DNA from: Myxococcales bacterium
GTDB lineage: Bacteria; Myxococcota; Bradymonadia; UBA7976; UBA1532
DNA length: 64,000 nt
Direction of reading: 5' to 3'
NCBI GenBank assembly: GCA_020633515.1
Contig: JACKDM010000016.1
Span: 1 to 64,000 of the forward strand
The notes below the pieces were generated by a model, which saw nothing but the letters and a program-made list of their open reading frames with translations, did no database searches and was not told the DNA's origin. Shown here piece after piece: positions 55,914-64,000 of this stretch (the stretch's first letter is position 1; each line of letters starts with the position of its first letter). Position numbers and translations under genes: made by a program.

Positions 55914-57047
55914 ATGTCCGAGCAAGCCGGCGAAAAGACAGAGCCCGCCTCCGAGAAGCGCCGCGAGGAGTACCGCGAACGCGGCGAGATCGCCCGCTCC
56001 CGCGACATCGTCTCGGTGCTCATCCTCTTCTGCGGCCTCGCCTACTTCTTCTTCCTCGGCCCCTGGCTCTACGAAGGCCTCGGCCGCTTCATCGTGCAGT
56101 TCTGCGCGCTCCGCCCCCAGCTCGAGATGACCCCCGGCTCCATGCTCCGCCTCGGCCGCGAGGCCGTCATCCAGATGGCGCTCATCATCGGACCGCTGGC
56201 GGCCATGGTCATCGCTGCCAGCGTGCTCGGCACCCTCGCCCAGATCGGCGTGCTCTTCACCGCCAAGCCCCTCACCCCCGACCTCAACCGCATCAACATC
56301 TTCGGCCCCAAGCTCTTCACCACGTTCTTCAACAAACAGGCGCTCGGCAACCTCGTCGGCAGCCTCGCCAAGATCACCGTCGTCGGCCTCGTCGTCTGGC
56401 TCACCCTCGCCGGCGAAGGCCCCAAGCTCCGCGCGATCTCCACGCTCCCGCTCTACGAAGGCATCCGCTACCTCGTCAGCGAAGCCCTGCTCGTCGTCTT
56501 CAACGTCGCGCTCATCCTCATCCTCATCGCCGGCGCCGACTATGCCTGGCAGCGCTATGTGATGGAGGAGAAGATGAAGATGACCAAGCAGGAGGTCAAA
56601 GACGAGCACAAGGAGGTCGAAGGCAACCCCTTGCAGAAGGGCGCGCAGCGCAAGCGCGCGATGGACATCGCCCAGCAGCGCATGATGACCGCCGTGCCCA
56701 AGGCCGATGTCATCGTCAACAACCCGACTCACATCGCCATCGCGCTCCGCTACATCCGCGGCAAGGACACCGCCCCCATCGTCGTCGCCAAAGGCAAGGA
56801 CCTCGTCGCGCTCCAGATCCGCCGCATCGCCACCGCCCACGGCGTCCCCATGGTCGAGAACGTCCCCCTGGCACGCGGCTTGTATCGCCACGTCAAGGTC
56901 GGACGGCCGGTGCCGTCGGACTTCTACCGCGCGGTCGCCGAGGTCCTCGCCTACGTCTACCGCCTGCGCCAGAAGCGCCGACAGCCCGCCCCGCCCCGAC
57001 CGCCGATCCGAGACACCGTCACCCGTAGCCCCGACCTCGGCCGATGA
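55914..57047 (+). CDS. flhB: Flagellar export switch protein FlhB
   Basis: 377 residues. N-terminal KTEPASEKRREEYRERGEIA is typical, followed by four membrane helices and the cytoplasmic autoprotease domain. The self-cleavage site NPTH is intact (VIVNNPTHIAIALRY, near residue 270). FlhB, with FliK, changes export from rod/hook to filament substrates. PLARGLYRHVKVGRPVPSDF lies after the site as expected. The stop overlaps flhA by four bases (ATGA). Confidence 0.96.
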   Translation: MSEQAGEKTEPASEKRREEYRERGEIARSRDIVSVLILFCGLAYFFFLGPWLYEGLGRFIVQFCALRPQLEMTPGSMLRLGREAVIQMALIIGPLAAMVIAASVLGTLAQIGVLFTAKPLTPDLNRINIFGPKLFTTFFNKQALGNLVGSLAKITVVGLVVWLTLAGEGPKLRAISTLPLYEGIRYLVSEALLVVFNVALILILIAGADYAWQRYVMEEKMKMTKQEVKDEHKEVEGNPLQKGAQRKRAMDIAQQRMMTAVPKADVIVNNPTHIAIALRYIRGKDTAPIVVAKGKDLVALQIRRIATAHGVPMVENVPLARGLYRHVKVGRPVPSDFYRAVAEVLAYVYRLRQKRRQPAPPRPPIRDTVTRSPDLGR

Positions 57048-59237
57048 TGAACCGACTCCGCGGACAGAGCAGCCTCATCTTCACCTGCGCCGTCGTCGGG
57101 CTCTTGCTCCTGATGGTGCTCCCCATCCCGACGTTTTTGCTCGACACCCTGCTCGCGCTCAACATCGCGCTCGCGATGACCGTGCTCGTCGTCAGCCTCT
57201 ACATGAAGCAACCGCTCGAGTTCAGCGCCTTCCCCGCGATGCTGCTCGTCTCGACGCTCTTCCGCCTCACCCTCAACATCGCATCCACGAGGCTCATCCT
57301 GCTCCGCGGCGCCGAAGGACCCGACGCCGCCGGTGCCATCATCGCGACCTTCGGTGACTTCGTCGTCGGCGGCAACTACGTCGTCGGCATCATCGTCTTC
57401 GTCATCCTCGTCATCATCAACTTCGTCGTCATCACCAAAGGCTCCGGCCGCATCGCCGAGGTCGGCGCCCGCTTCACCCTCGACGCCATGCCCGGCAAAC
57501 AGATGGCGATCGACGCCGACCTCAACGCCGGCCTCATCGACGAAGCCACCGCCCGCCGCCGCCGCGAGAAGATCGAGCAGGAGGCCGACTTCTACGGTGC
57601 CATGGACGGCGCCTCGAAGTTCGTGCGCGGCGATGCCATCGCCGGCATCCTCATCACCGCCATCAACATCGTCGGTGGCTTCATCATCGGCATGACCCAG
57701 CACGGCCTCCCCGCCGCCGAGAGCGCCGCCACCTTCACCATCCTCACCGTCGGCGACGGCCTCGTCAGCCAGATCCCCGCGCTCGTCATCTCCACCGCCG
57801 CCGGCATCATCGTCAGCCGCGCCGCCAGCAGCGCCGACCTCGGCAGCCAGCTCGTCGAACAGCTCTTCTCCGCCCGCCGCGTCCTCTACATCGTCGCCGC
57901 CATCCTCATCGGCTTCGGCCTCCTCCCCGGCATGCCATTGCTCGTCTTCTGGAGCATCGCCGCGGTGATGTTCTTCGCCGGCCGCGCCGCCGAGAAGGAC
58001 CCCGCCGAAGGCACCCCCGACGCACCCCGCAAGGCCACCGAAGCCACCGAGCCCGGCGAGCGCCCGCTCGTCAACCTCAGCGGCGGCAAGCCCGACGAAC
58101 CCATCGGCGACCGCACCGACAGCGAGAAGATCGAGAGCCTGCTCCCCATCGACCTGCTCGAGCTCGAGGTCGGCTACGGCCTCATCGGCCTCGTCGACCG
58201 CACCCAGAACGGCGAGCTCCTCGATCGCATCCAGAGCATCCGCCGCCAGTTCGCCAGCCAGATGGGGATCATCGTCCCCCCCATCCACATCCGCGACAAC
58301 CTCCAGCTCCCCCCCGGCGGCTACTCGCTCCTCATCAAAGGCGTCGAGATCGCCGACGGCCAGCTCATGCCCGACCGCTTCCTCGCGATGAACCCCGGCG
58401 AGGTCGTCGACACCGTGCCCGGCGTCGAGACCACCGAGCCCGCCTTCGGCCTCCCCGCCGTCTGGATCGACGCCGCCCACAAGGACCAGGCCGAGCAGCT
58501 CGGCTACACCGTCGTCGACTGCGCCACCGTCGTCGCGACCCATCTCAGCGAGGTCCTCAAGGAGAACGCGCACGAGCTCCTCGGCCGCCAGGAGCTGCAA
58601 GAGCTCATCGATGTCTTCGCGAAGCAGGCACCCAAGATGGTCGAGGATCTCATCCCCGAGAAGATCCAGATCGGCGACATCCTCAAGGTGATGAAGAACC
58701 TGCTGCGCGAACAGATCAGCGTGCGCGACCTCCGCACCATCCTCGAAGCCATCGCCGACCACGTCCACCTCACCCGCAACCCCGAGATCCTCACCGAGTT
58801 CGCCCGCCAGCGCCTCGGCCGCTACATCACCAGCCGGATGAAGGCCGAGGACGGCCGGGTGCATGTGTTGACGGTCGACGGATCGCTCGAAGAAGCCTTC
58901 CGCGGCCAGATCCAGCAGGTCGACGGTGACTTCCACCTCGGCGTCTCCCCGCAGCTCGCCGAGCAGTTCCTCGGCCAGCTCGAGAAGCGCATGGGTGAGA
59001 TGTCGATGCACGGCTGGCTCCCCGTCCTGCTCGTCGCGCCCGAACTGCGCCGCCCGGTGCGCAACCTCGTCGAGCGCTTCATGCCGCAGTTGATGGTGGT
59101 GAGCCACAAGGAGATCGCCGCCGGCGTGCAGGTCGACGCCGCGGGCGTCGTGGGCGCCGGCCTCGCCGGCGGCGGCGCAGCGAGCCGCGCGCCGCGTCGC
59201 GCCCCGGCAGGCGCGCGCGCGCCGGGCGCCGGCGTAG
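57044..59237 (+). CDS. flhA: Flagellar export protein FlhA (3' end uncertain)
   Basis: About 700 residues of good FlhA: eight membrane helices in the first 330 (MVLPIPTFLLDTLLALNIAL, FPAMLLVSTLFRLTLNIAST), the FHIPEP loop region (GSGRIAEVGARFTLDAMPGK, ADLNAGLIDEATARRRR), linker and the cytoplasmic chaperone-docking domain ending SHKEIAAGVQVDAAGVVG. That is where FlhA usually ends. The literal frame runs on without stop to 59764 as an Ala/Arg/Pro then unrelated tail, across a convincing gene on the other strand. I place the end at a TAG (59235-59237) reached after one frame shift in the GC-rich 59170-59230 stretch; this is inference. FlhA forms the nonameric ring of the export gate. Confidence 0.9.
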
Positions 59238-59245
59238 GCAGCGGG

Positions 59246-59694
59246 TCAGGGTTCGATCGCGGCGCCGGGCGGGAAGACCGAGAGCTGCGTCCCACCCCAC
59301 ACCGCGAAGCCATGCCCGAACAGGATGAAGTTGTCACGGTCGCGGCCGGCTGGCATCTCGAACGCCGCCTCCAACGGTGGGCCCGCCCGCTCGAAGCGAA
59401 TCAAGACCGATTCGTCGATGGGCCCAGCCCCTCCACCGGATCCTCAACCGTCTCAACGGCGCCAACGAGGGTCACCGTGACGCCGAGCGGTTCGATCAAG
59501 ACCGGTTTGTTCAACCTCAAGATGATATCGAGGCGCTGGTCGAGCACGGGCGGCTGGGTGACGAGCGTCGGCAGTACCGCTTCGTCAGGTCCGCCATCCG
59601 TCGCCACCGGCACGGCGTTGCGCGCGGACGCATCGGCCGCCCGCTGCTGCCACGCACGCATCACGAGCACGCAGCAGAGGATCAGTGTCTTCAT
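59246..59694 (-). CDS. Small secreted protein of unknown function (one frameshift)
   Basis: About 149 residues. ATG 59694 overlaps the stop of the LysM gene (ATGA), so the two are coupled. A signal peptide (TLILCCVLVMRAWQQRAADA) precedes a beta-rich domain (LDQRLDIILRLNKPVLIEPL, VTVTLVGAVETVEDPVEGLG). One missing base near 59420 breaks the frame; the other frame continues IDESVLIRFERAGPPLEAAF, GRDRDNFILFGHGFAVWGG and ends FPPGAAIEP with TGA at 59246-59248. It is convergent with flhA, nine bases apart. Not recognised; coupling suggests an immunity or partner protein for the protease-like neighbour, which is only an idea. Confidence 0.6.
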
Positions 59695-61158
59695 GGCAAT
59701 GGCAGCCTCAACTCATCACCTTCACGGATTGCATTCGGATCATCACGCACGCGCTCGGGGTTGACCACCGCGATCTCCTCGGCGCGGTGTGGATCACCGA
59801 GCGTGCGCGCCGCGATGCGGCTCAGCGTATCACCGGCGACGACGGAATAGCGCCCACCATCTCCTGACCACGCGGCGTCGCGGCCGGTCACGGCCGCGAC
59901 GATCAGCGCTCGCTCCCGGCTGAACGCCCGGCCCGGCGAGATCACGCTCGACCTGCGACCAGAAGGGGCCCGCCGAGACCGGCGCATCGAGATAGACCCG
60001 ATCGGCGTCATCGAGCGCATCGCACGCCGCCGCGATGCGCGCCGAGTCTCGCGCCGCCACCGCTTCGCTCAACGCCTGGATCCGCACCGAATTGAGCGCG
60101 TTGCCCCCGACCGGCCGCGCGAAGCCGTCCACCATGTCAGCGAAGGCGGGATCGAGGCAGAAGTAGTGAGGCACATAGGCATAGGCGTGCACCCACTTCT
60201 GGTCGACGAGCCAGTCTCCATCCGGCCGGATCTCATCGATGAGATGCCGCACGATCGCCTCCTGCCGGGCGTTCTGCAGTCGCGTCGTGCGATGTACCTG
60301 CTGGTCATCGGCCGTGTCATACCGTCCGTCCGGACCACGGAGCCGCGCCGTCAGACTGAGCTGTTCCCGCACCGGCTCGCTCGAAGACGGCCACCGATCG
60401 CCCTGCGTCCCTTCCGGCGTCTCGAACCAGTAGGCGCGAAACTCGCTCTGAAACTGCCCGTAGGCCCAGGATGGCGCCACCGCGCCCCCCGGTCGCTCCG
60501 GTTGGAACGCCTCACCGGGTCGGTGCTGGTCGGCGTCGTGTTGCACCTCGTGGATCAGCACCTCGACGAGGAACGCATCGCTGTGCGCCGCCGGATCGAT
60601 CATCGTCAGTGTCGTGCCATCCTTGCTCAGCGCCCCCGCGGTGTCATCGTCATCCAACACCAGCCCCGAGTCATCATTGACATCATCCGAGTACGTCGCC
60701 CCCTCGCTCCGATAATCCACCCGCCCGTCGAAGTATGCCATCTGCGTATCCGGCACCCCCGGCCGATCCAGCATGTCGTGCACGGCCGTCAGCACCACCA
60801 ACCGACACTCGCCGCTCGCCACCCACTCCGCCGAGTTGCGCCACAGGTTCTTGCGCGACTCGCTCCCCAACGCCGGATCCACCGCCTGCGCCAGCCCCGC
60901 CTCGATCAACGACTTCACCCGCTGCCGATTCCGCGCGTGCCGCGCGAGCGCCTCGTGTCTGCTCCGCGGCACGTACACCCCCGCCCCCTCACCGCCACCG
61001 CCATGGCACGGCGCCGGCGCCAGCCCTTGCAGCTCATCCGCCTGTGCCATCGCCGACAACCCCCCGGGCCCGAGCAGGAGATCGTGCATCTCGGGCGCCA
61101 CCGCCCCTTCACCCGCCGAAGACATGCCATTGCCTTCGGCCCGCTGCTGACCGCGCAT
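59691..61158 (-). CDS. HEXXH zincin-like protein with C-terminal LysM domain (one frameshift)
   Basis: About 489 residues. ATG 61158 has GAGGTGA just upstream; an in-frame ATG at 61281 lies before the promoter. There is no signal peptide. A central segment has an HEXXH motif (VEVLIHEVQHDADQH), typical of metalloprotease active sites, set in Asp-rich surroundings (DDSGLVLDDDDTAG, DGRYDTADDQQ). Near 59920 the frame breaks; the next frame gives GRAFSRERALIVAAVTGRD and a LysM domain (YSVVAGDTLSRIAARTLGD, NPERVRDDPN) that binds N-acetylglucosamine polymers. So it probably acts on or near peptidoglycan after release by a non-Sec route. Family not recognised; low-complexity glycine (CHGGGGEGAG) near the N-terminus. 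Confidence 0.6.
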
Positions 61159-61188
61159 CGCTTCACCTCGAATCGCTTGTGTGCCTCG

Positions 61189-61217
61189 ACGATAACGGCC
61201 GAGCGCGAGGGCCTCAA
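61189..61217 (-). promoter_or_regulatory. Possible promoter of the HEXXH/LysM gene
   Basis: Minus strand: TTGAGG (plus bases 61212-61217), 17-base spacer, TATCGT (61189-61194), 31 bases before the start at 61158. A TTGAAA-GCAG-TTTCAA inverted repeat lies further upstream (about 61229-61244). Confidence 0.4.
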
Positions 61218-61418
61218 GCCGATCGGGTTTGAAACTGCTTTCAACTTCGACCCTCTTGACATCCGCAGGCGACGTATGCACTGCCCCCCGCCGGGCGCGC
61301 GACGCGCCGCCGGGCTACATGGGCTGCTGCCATCGACCCCCTGTCCGTTCGCCGGGAGGACGCGCTTCGGACGCCGTAGGGGTTGAGATCCGGCGCCGGG
61401 ATCGGCGACCCTGCTGAC

Positions 61419-64000
61419 ATGCAGAGCCCGATCCTTCGTCTGTTCGCCCATGGCCGATCCATCCGCCTCTCGGTGCCCGCCGACGCGCCGATCGACCGCT
61501 ACGGCACCTGGGAGGCGATGACGCGCCTCCTGACGCCGCCGCCCCTCGACGCGCTCGATTGGAGCGCGGTCCGGCGAGCGGCAGAGGCGGTCGACATCGC
61601 GCCGACGCCGTGGGTGCTCGACGTGCGCGTCGGGCCGGCGCGCGAGCGCGCAGCGGTGACGGTGTGGCGCGGCGAGCGGCTCGCGAGCCGGTGCCAGCGG
61701 TGTGATGGCACGCTGTGTCATCATGTGCTCGGGCTGCTCCTCGCGGTGCTCTACGACGACGCGGCGTGGCGGCCGCTGCTCTCGCGCCCGCCCTGGCAGG
61801 TGATGTTCACCCCCGGAGACCGCGCGGCCGCCGGGGCGGGGCCGGGCGCAGCGGCCGCCCCCGACCGGCACCTCGGGTGGCTGCGGGTCGTACTGTACGC
61901 TTCGCCGGGAGACGCGGCGGCGAAGCTCGGTGGCGGGCGCATGTCGGCGTGGCTGATGCGGGCCTCCAAACAGTCCGGGGTCGTGCTCAAGCCCATGCCG
62001 CTGCCACGCTCGGTCGCCGACGCCGAGCGGCGGGTGCGCGGGCTCTCGCCGGGTGAGCTCGAGTTCCTCGCGGTCCACGAAGAGGTCTCGACGCTGCGCC
62101 GCCATGGCTACGACGACGGGCTCGCGCGGCTGCTCGCGCCGGCGCTCGTTCGGATCGAGGCCGATCTGTTCGCGCGGCTGGCGGGCGTGCGCGAGCTGCT
62201 GCTCGGCGAGCGGCCGATCGCCGTCGACCCGACGCCGTGGACGCCGCGACTCATCGTCGAGGACGGCCCCGATGGCGCGCTCGCGCTCTCGTGGGCGTCG
62301 CTCGCCGAGGCGATCTTCCCCGTCGGGCCGGGCTACGTGGTCGTCGACGGGCGCCTGCGACCGGTCGCTGCGGGCGTCGCGCCCGACCTCGTGCGATGGG
62401 CGACGGCGCCGCCGCCGGCCGTGCAGGCGGGCGAGGTCGCCGCGTTCGTCGAGCAGGTGGTGCTGCCGGGGCCGGTCGAGGTCGAGATGCGGGCGGCCGC
62501 GATGCCGATCGAGACGCGCCCGCCGACGCCGCGCCTGCTGCTCGCCGACGATCGCGGCGATCTCCGTGTCGCGCTGCGGTTCGGCTACGGGGCGGTCGAG
62601 GCGGGGGCCGACGACGGCGAGCTCCTGCACGACGAGTTCGCCGAGCCGCCGGTGTGGGTGCGCCGTGATCCGGCGGCCGAGGCGGCGGCGTGGCAGCGGC
62701 TGGCGGTCGCGGTCGATCCGTTGCCGGCGACCCCGCAGGTCTTGCGCTTCGTGGGTGAGGCGGCGTTCGACTTCCTCGCGGCGGCGGTCGGCGCGCTCGA
62801 TGACTTCCAGATGATCACCGACGGCTCGCTCGACCTGCGGCGGTGGACGCCGACGGGGTCGCTCTCGGCGGCCGGGCGGCTGACGGCGGGGATCGACTGG
62901 TTCGACCTGGAGGTCGACTTCGAGGTCGAGGGGCGCTCGGCGAGCCGGGCGGCGGTGCTGGCGAGCTGGCGCGCGGGGCGACGTTACGTTCGGCTCGCGG
63001 ACGGCGGCGTCGCGCGACTGCCCGAGGCGTGGCTGCGGCGGCACGCGGCGGCGCTCGAGGAGCTCGACGAGCTCCGCGGACGGCGGCACCGGGTGGGCAC
63101 CTTCGCGGCGCCGCTGCTGGCCGACGTCGTCGATGAGCTGGGTGACGCCGTGGCGGCGGCGCGGGCGCACGTCGAGCGCTTGCAGGCCATGGCGCTTCGG
63201 ATCCGGTCGTTCGAGCGGGTGGCCGAGCGGCCCGTGCCGGCGGGGGTCGACGCGGTGCTCCGGCCCTACCAGCTCCGGGGGTTCTGGTGGATGCGCGCGC
63301 TCGCCGAGCTGGGGCTGTCGGGGGTGCTGGCCGATGACATGGGGCTCGGCAAGACGGTGCAGACGCTGGTCGCGCTGCTCGATACACATCGCGGCGACGA
63401 GGCGGTCGCGGGGCCGTCGCTCGTCGTCGCGCCCACGTCGGTGGTCCACAACTGGGTCAGCGAGGCGGCGCGGTTCACGCCGGGGCTGCGGGTGGCGCTG
63501 CATCACGGGAGCCAGCGCGGCACGCCGCCGACCGATGTCGACGTGGTGGTGACGAGCTATGCCTTGCTGCGCTACGACGCCGATGCCTTGCATGCCATCA
63601 CATGGCAGTACGTCGTGCTCGACGAGGCGCAGCAGATCAAGAACCCGACGAGTCAGGTGGCGCGGGCGGCGCGAGGGCTCTCGGCGCGCCATCGGCTGGC
63701 GTTGACCGGGACGCCGCTCGAGAACCACCTCACCGAGCTCTGGAGCCTCTTCGAGTTCCTCATGCCCGGCTTCTTCGGCAGCCGCGAGGCGTTCGGGCGG
63801 CGCTACGTCGATCCGACCGGGCAGACGGACGATCCCGACGCGAGCGCGCAGGCGATGGCGGCGCTGCGCCAGCGGATCCGGCCGTTCGTGCTGCGGCGGC
63901 TCAAGCGGGAGGTCGCGCGCGAGCTCCCGCCGCGGCAGGATCAGGTGCTGTGGTGCGAGCTCTCCGGCCCGGAGCGGCGGCTCTACGAGGCGGTCAAGGA
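61419..64000 (+). CDS. SWIM-zinc-finger / Snf2-family helicase (truncated by the window end)
   Basis: Partial: 860 codons from ATG 61419 run off the end. An N-terminal SWIM-type zinc finger (CQRCDGTLCHHVLGLLL, near residue 90-108) is followed by a long mixed domain and a Snf2/Swi2 helicase core. Motif I DDMGLGKTVQTLVALL, motif II VVLDEAQQIKNPTSQVARA and motif III LTGTPLENHLTELWSLFEFL are all intact, then the start of the inter-lobe region (RRLKREVARELPPRQDQV). The second RecA lobe lies outside. Such bacterial Snf2 proteins are ATP-driven DNA translocases and occur both as housekeeping and as defence-system components; no defence partner gene is visible here. The gene diverges from the HEXXH/LysM gene; no clear ribosome site. 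Confidence 0.85.
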   Translation, partial: MQSPILRLFAHGRSIRLSVPADAPIDRYGTWEAMTRLLTPPPLDALDWSAVRRAAEAVDIAPTPWVLDVRVGPARERAAVTVWRGERLASRCQRCDGTLCHHVLGLLLAVLYDDAAWRPLLSRPPWQVMFTPGDRAAAGAGPGAAAAPDRHLGWLRVVLYASPGDAAAKLGGGRMSAWLMRASKQSGVVLKPMPLPRSVADAERRVRGLSPGELEFLAVHEEVSTLRRHGYDDGLARLLAPALVRIEADLFARLAGVRELLLGERPIAVDPTPWTPRLIVEDGPDGALALSWASLAEAIFPVGPGYVVVDGRLRPVAAGVAPDLVRWATAPPPAVQAGEVAAFVEQVVLPGPVEVEMRAAAMPIETRPPTPRLLLADDRGDLRVALRFGYGAVEAGADDGELLHDEFAEPPVWVRRDPAAEAAAWQRLAVAVDPLPATPQVLRFVGEAAFDFLAAAVGALDDFQMITDGSLDLRRWTPTGSLSAAGRLTAGIDWFDLEVDFEVEGRSASRAAVLASWRAGRRYVRLADGGVARLPEAWLRRHAAALEELDELRGRRHRVGTFAAPLLADVVDELGDAVAAARAHVERLQAMALRIRSFERVAERPVPAGVDAVLRPYQLRGFWWMRALAELGLSGVLADDMGLGKTVQTLVALLDTHRGDEAVAGPSLVVAPTSVVHNWVSEAARFTPGLRVALHHGSQRGTPPTDVDVVVTSYALLRYDADALHAITWQYVVLDEAQQIKNPTSQVARAARGLSARHRLALTGTPLENHLTELWSLFEFLMPGFFGSREAFGRRYVDPTGQTDDPDASAQAMAALRQRIRPFVLRRLKREVARELPPRQDQVLWCELSGPERRLYEAVK

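Noticed and set aside
56869..56884. TGGCACG-N4-TTGTA, a sigma-54-like site inside flhB about 160 bases before flhA
   Set aside because: The -12 GC is missing and the bases encode PLARGLY, a conserved FlhB motif, so protein constraint explains it.
59691..61158. Idea that the HEXXH/LysM protein is a cargo of an extracellular contractile injection system
   Set aside because: No DUF4157-type leader, baseplate, sheath or AAA gene is present in the window; only the missing signal peptide and HEXXH motif suggested it.

Overview
The window is very GC-rich and reads as a chromosome segment of a Myxococcota (deltaproteobacterial) bacterium. The evidence is several families typical of that phylum: a MYXO-CTERM-like sorting tail, many ASH / choice-of-anchor-D lipoproteins, a myxobacterial outer-membrane barrel, and a zinc-ribbon/GYF/TonB-like protein of the AgmX/PglI (GltJ/GltG) type. 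Unlike most cultured myxobacteria it also carries a long flagellar cluster, so a flagellated lineage of the phylum is likely (inference).

Layout. (1) 1-3146: C-terminal end of a Kdo transferase (waaA), a COQ10-like START protein, a sigma-region-4 protein, and an LptF/G-like permease broken by an in-frame stop inside repeats. (2) 3346-9445, minus strand: a TPR/DUF3857/transglutaminase/TPR protein and a BNR-type beta-propeller protein with a MYXO-CTERM-like tail. (3) 10253-22883, minus strand: a seven-gene run with four ASH-repeat lipoproteins (one with a von Willebrand A domain), a YkgJ-type cysteine-cluster protein, an unknown protein and a beta-propeller lipoprotein. (4) 23243-34403, plus strand: a vWA lipoprotein, then an outer-membrane barrel, three TPR/coiled-coil periplasmic or lipoproteins, a small secreted protein and the zinc-ribbon/GYF/TM/TonB-like protein. 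This set resembles the Glt/Nfs envelope-spanning machine of Myxococcus. (5) A solitary rplC, dapF on the other strand, and a receiver-less sigma-54 activator. (6) 39987 to about 59237: flgB-flgC-fliE-fliF-fliG-fliH-fliI-motE-like-fliK-flgD-flgE, a structured non-coding gap ending in a terminator, then fliL-fliM-fliN-fliO-fliP-fliQ-fliR-flhB-flhA. Two good sigma-54 promoters lie before flgB and before fliN. (7) 59246-61158, minus strand: a HEXXH/LysM protein and a small secreted protein. (8) The window ends inside a SWIM/Snf2 helicase.

How the genes work together. The sigma-54 activator at 36368 probably switches on the flagellar operons through the two -24/-12 promoters. The flagellar genes cover rod, MS ring, C ring, export gate and ATPase, hook and hook cap. 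Flagellin, flagellar RNA sigma factor and stators are not in the window. The Glt-like set would form a second, separate trans-envelope assembly, preceded in its transcription unit by a surface vWA lipoprotein.

Caution. At least ten genes contain frame breaks, nearly all in GC-extreme or homopolymeric stretches (LptF-like, 7000-8240, 11940, fliH, fliK, fliO, fliP, flhA end, 59420, 59920). I read most as sequence or assembly errors, because coherent family sequence resumes in another frame. The C17 tract in fliP could instead be a phase-variable site. Coordinates for these genes span the whole reconstructed gene, so their length is often not a multiple of three. No tRNA, rRNA, CRISPR array or insertion sequence was seen.
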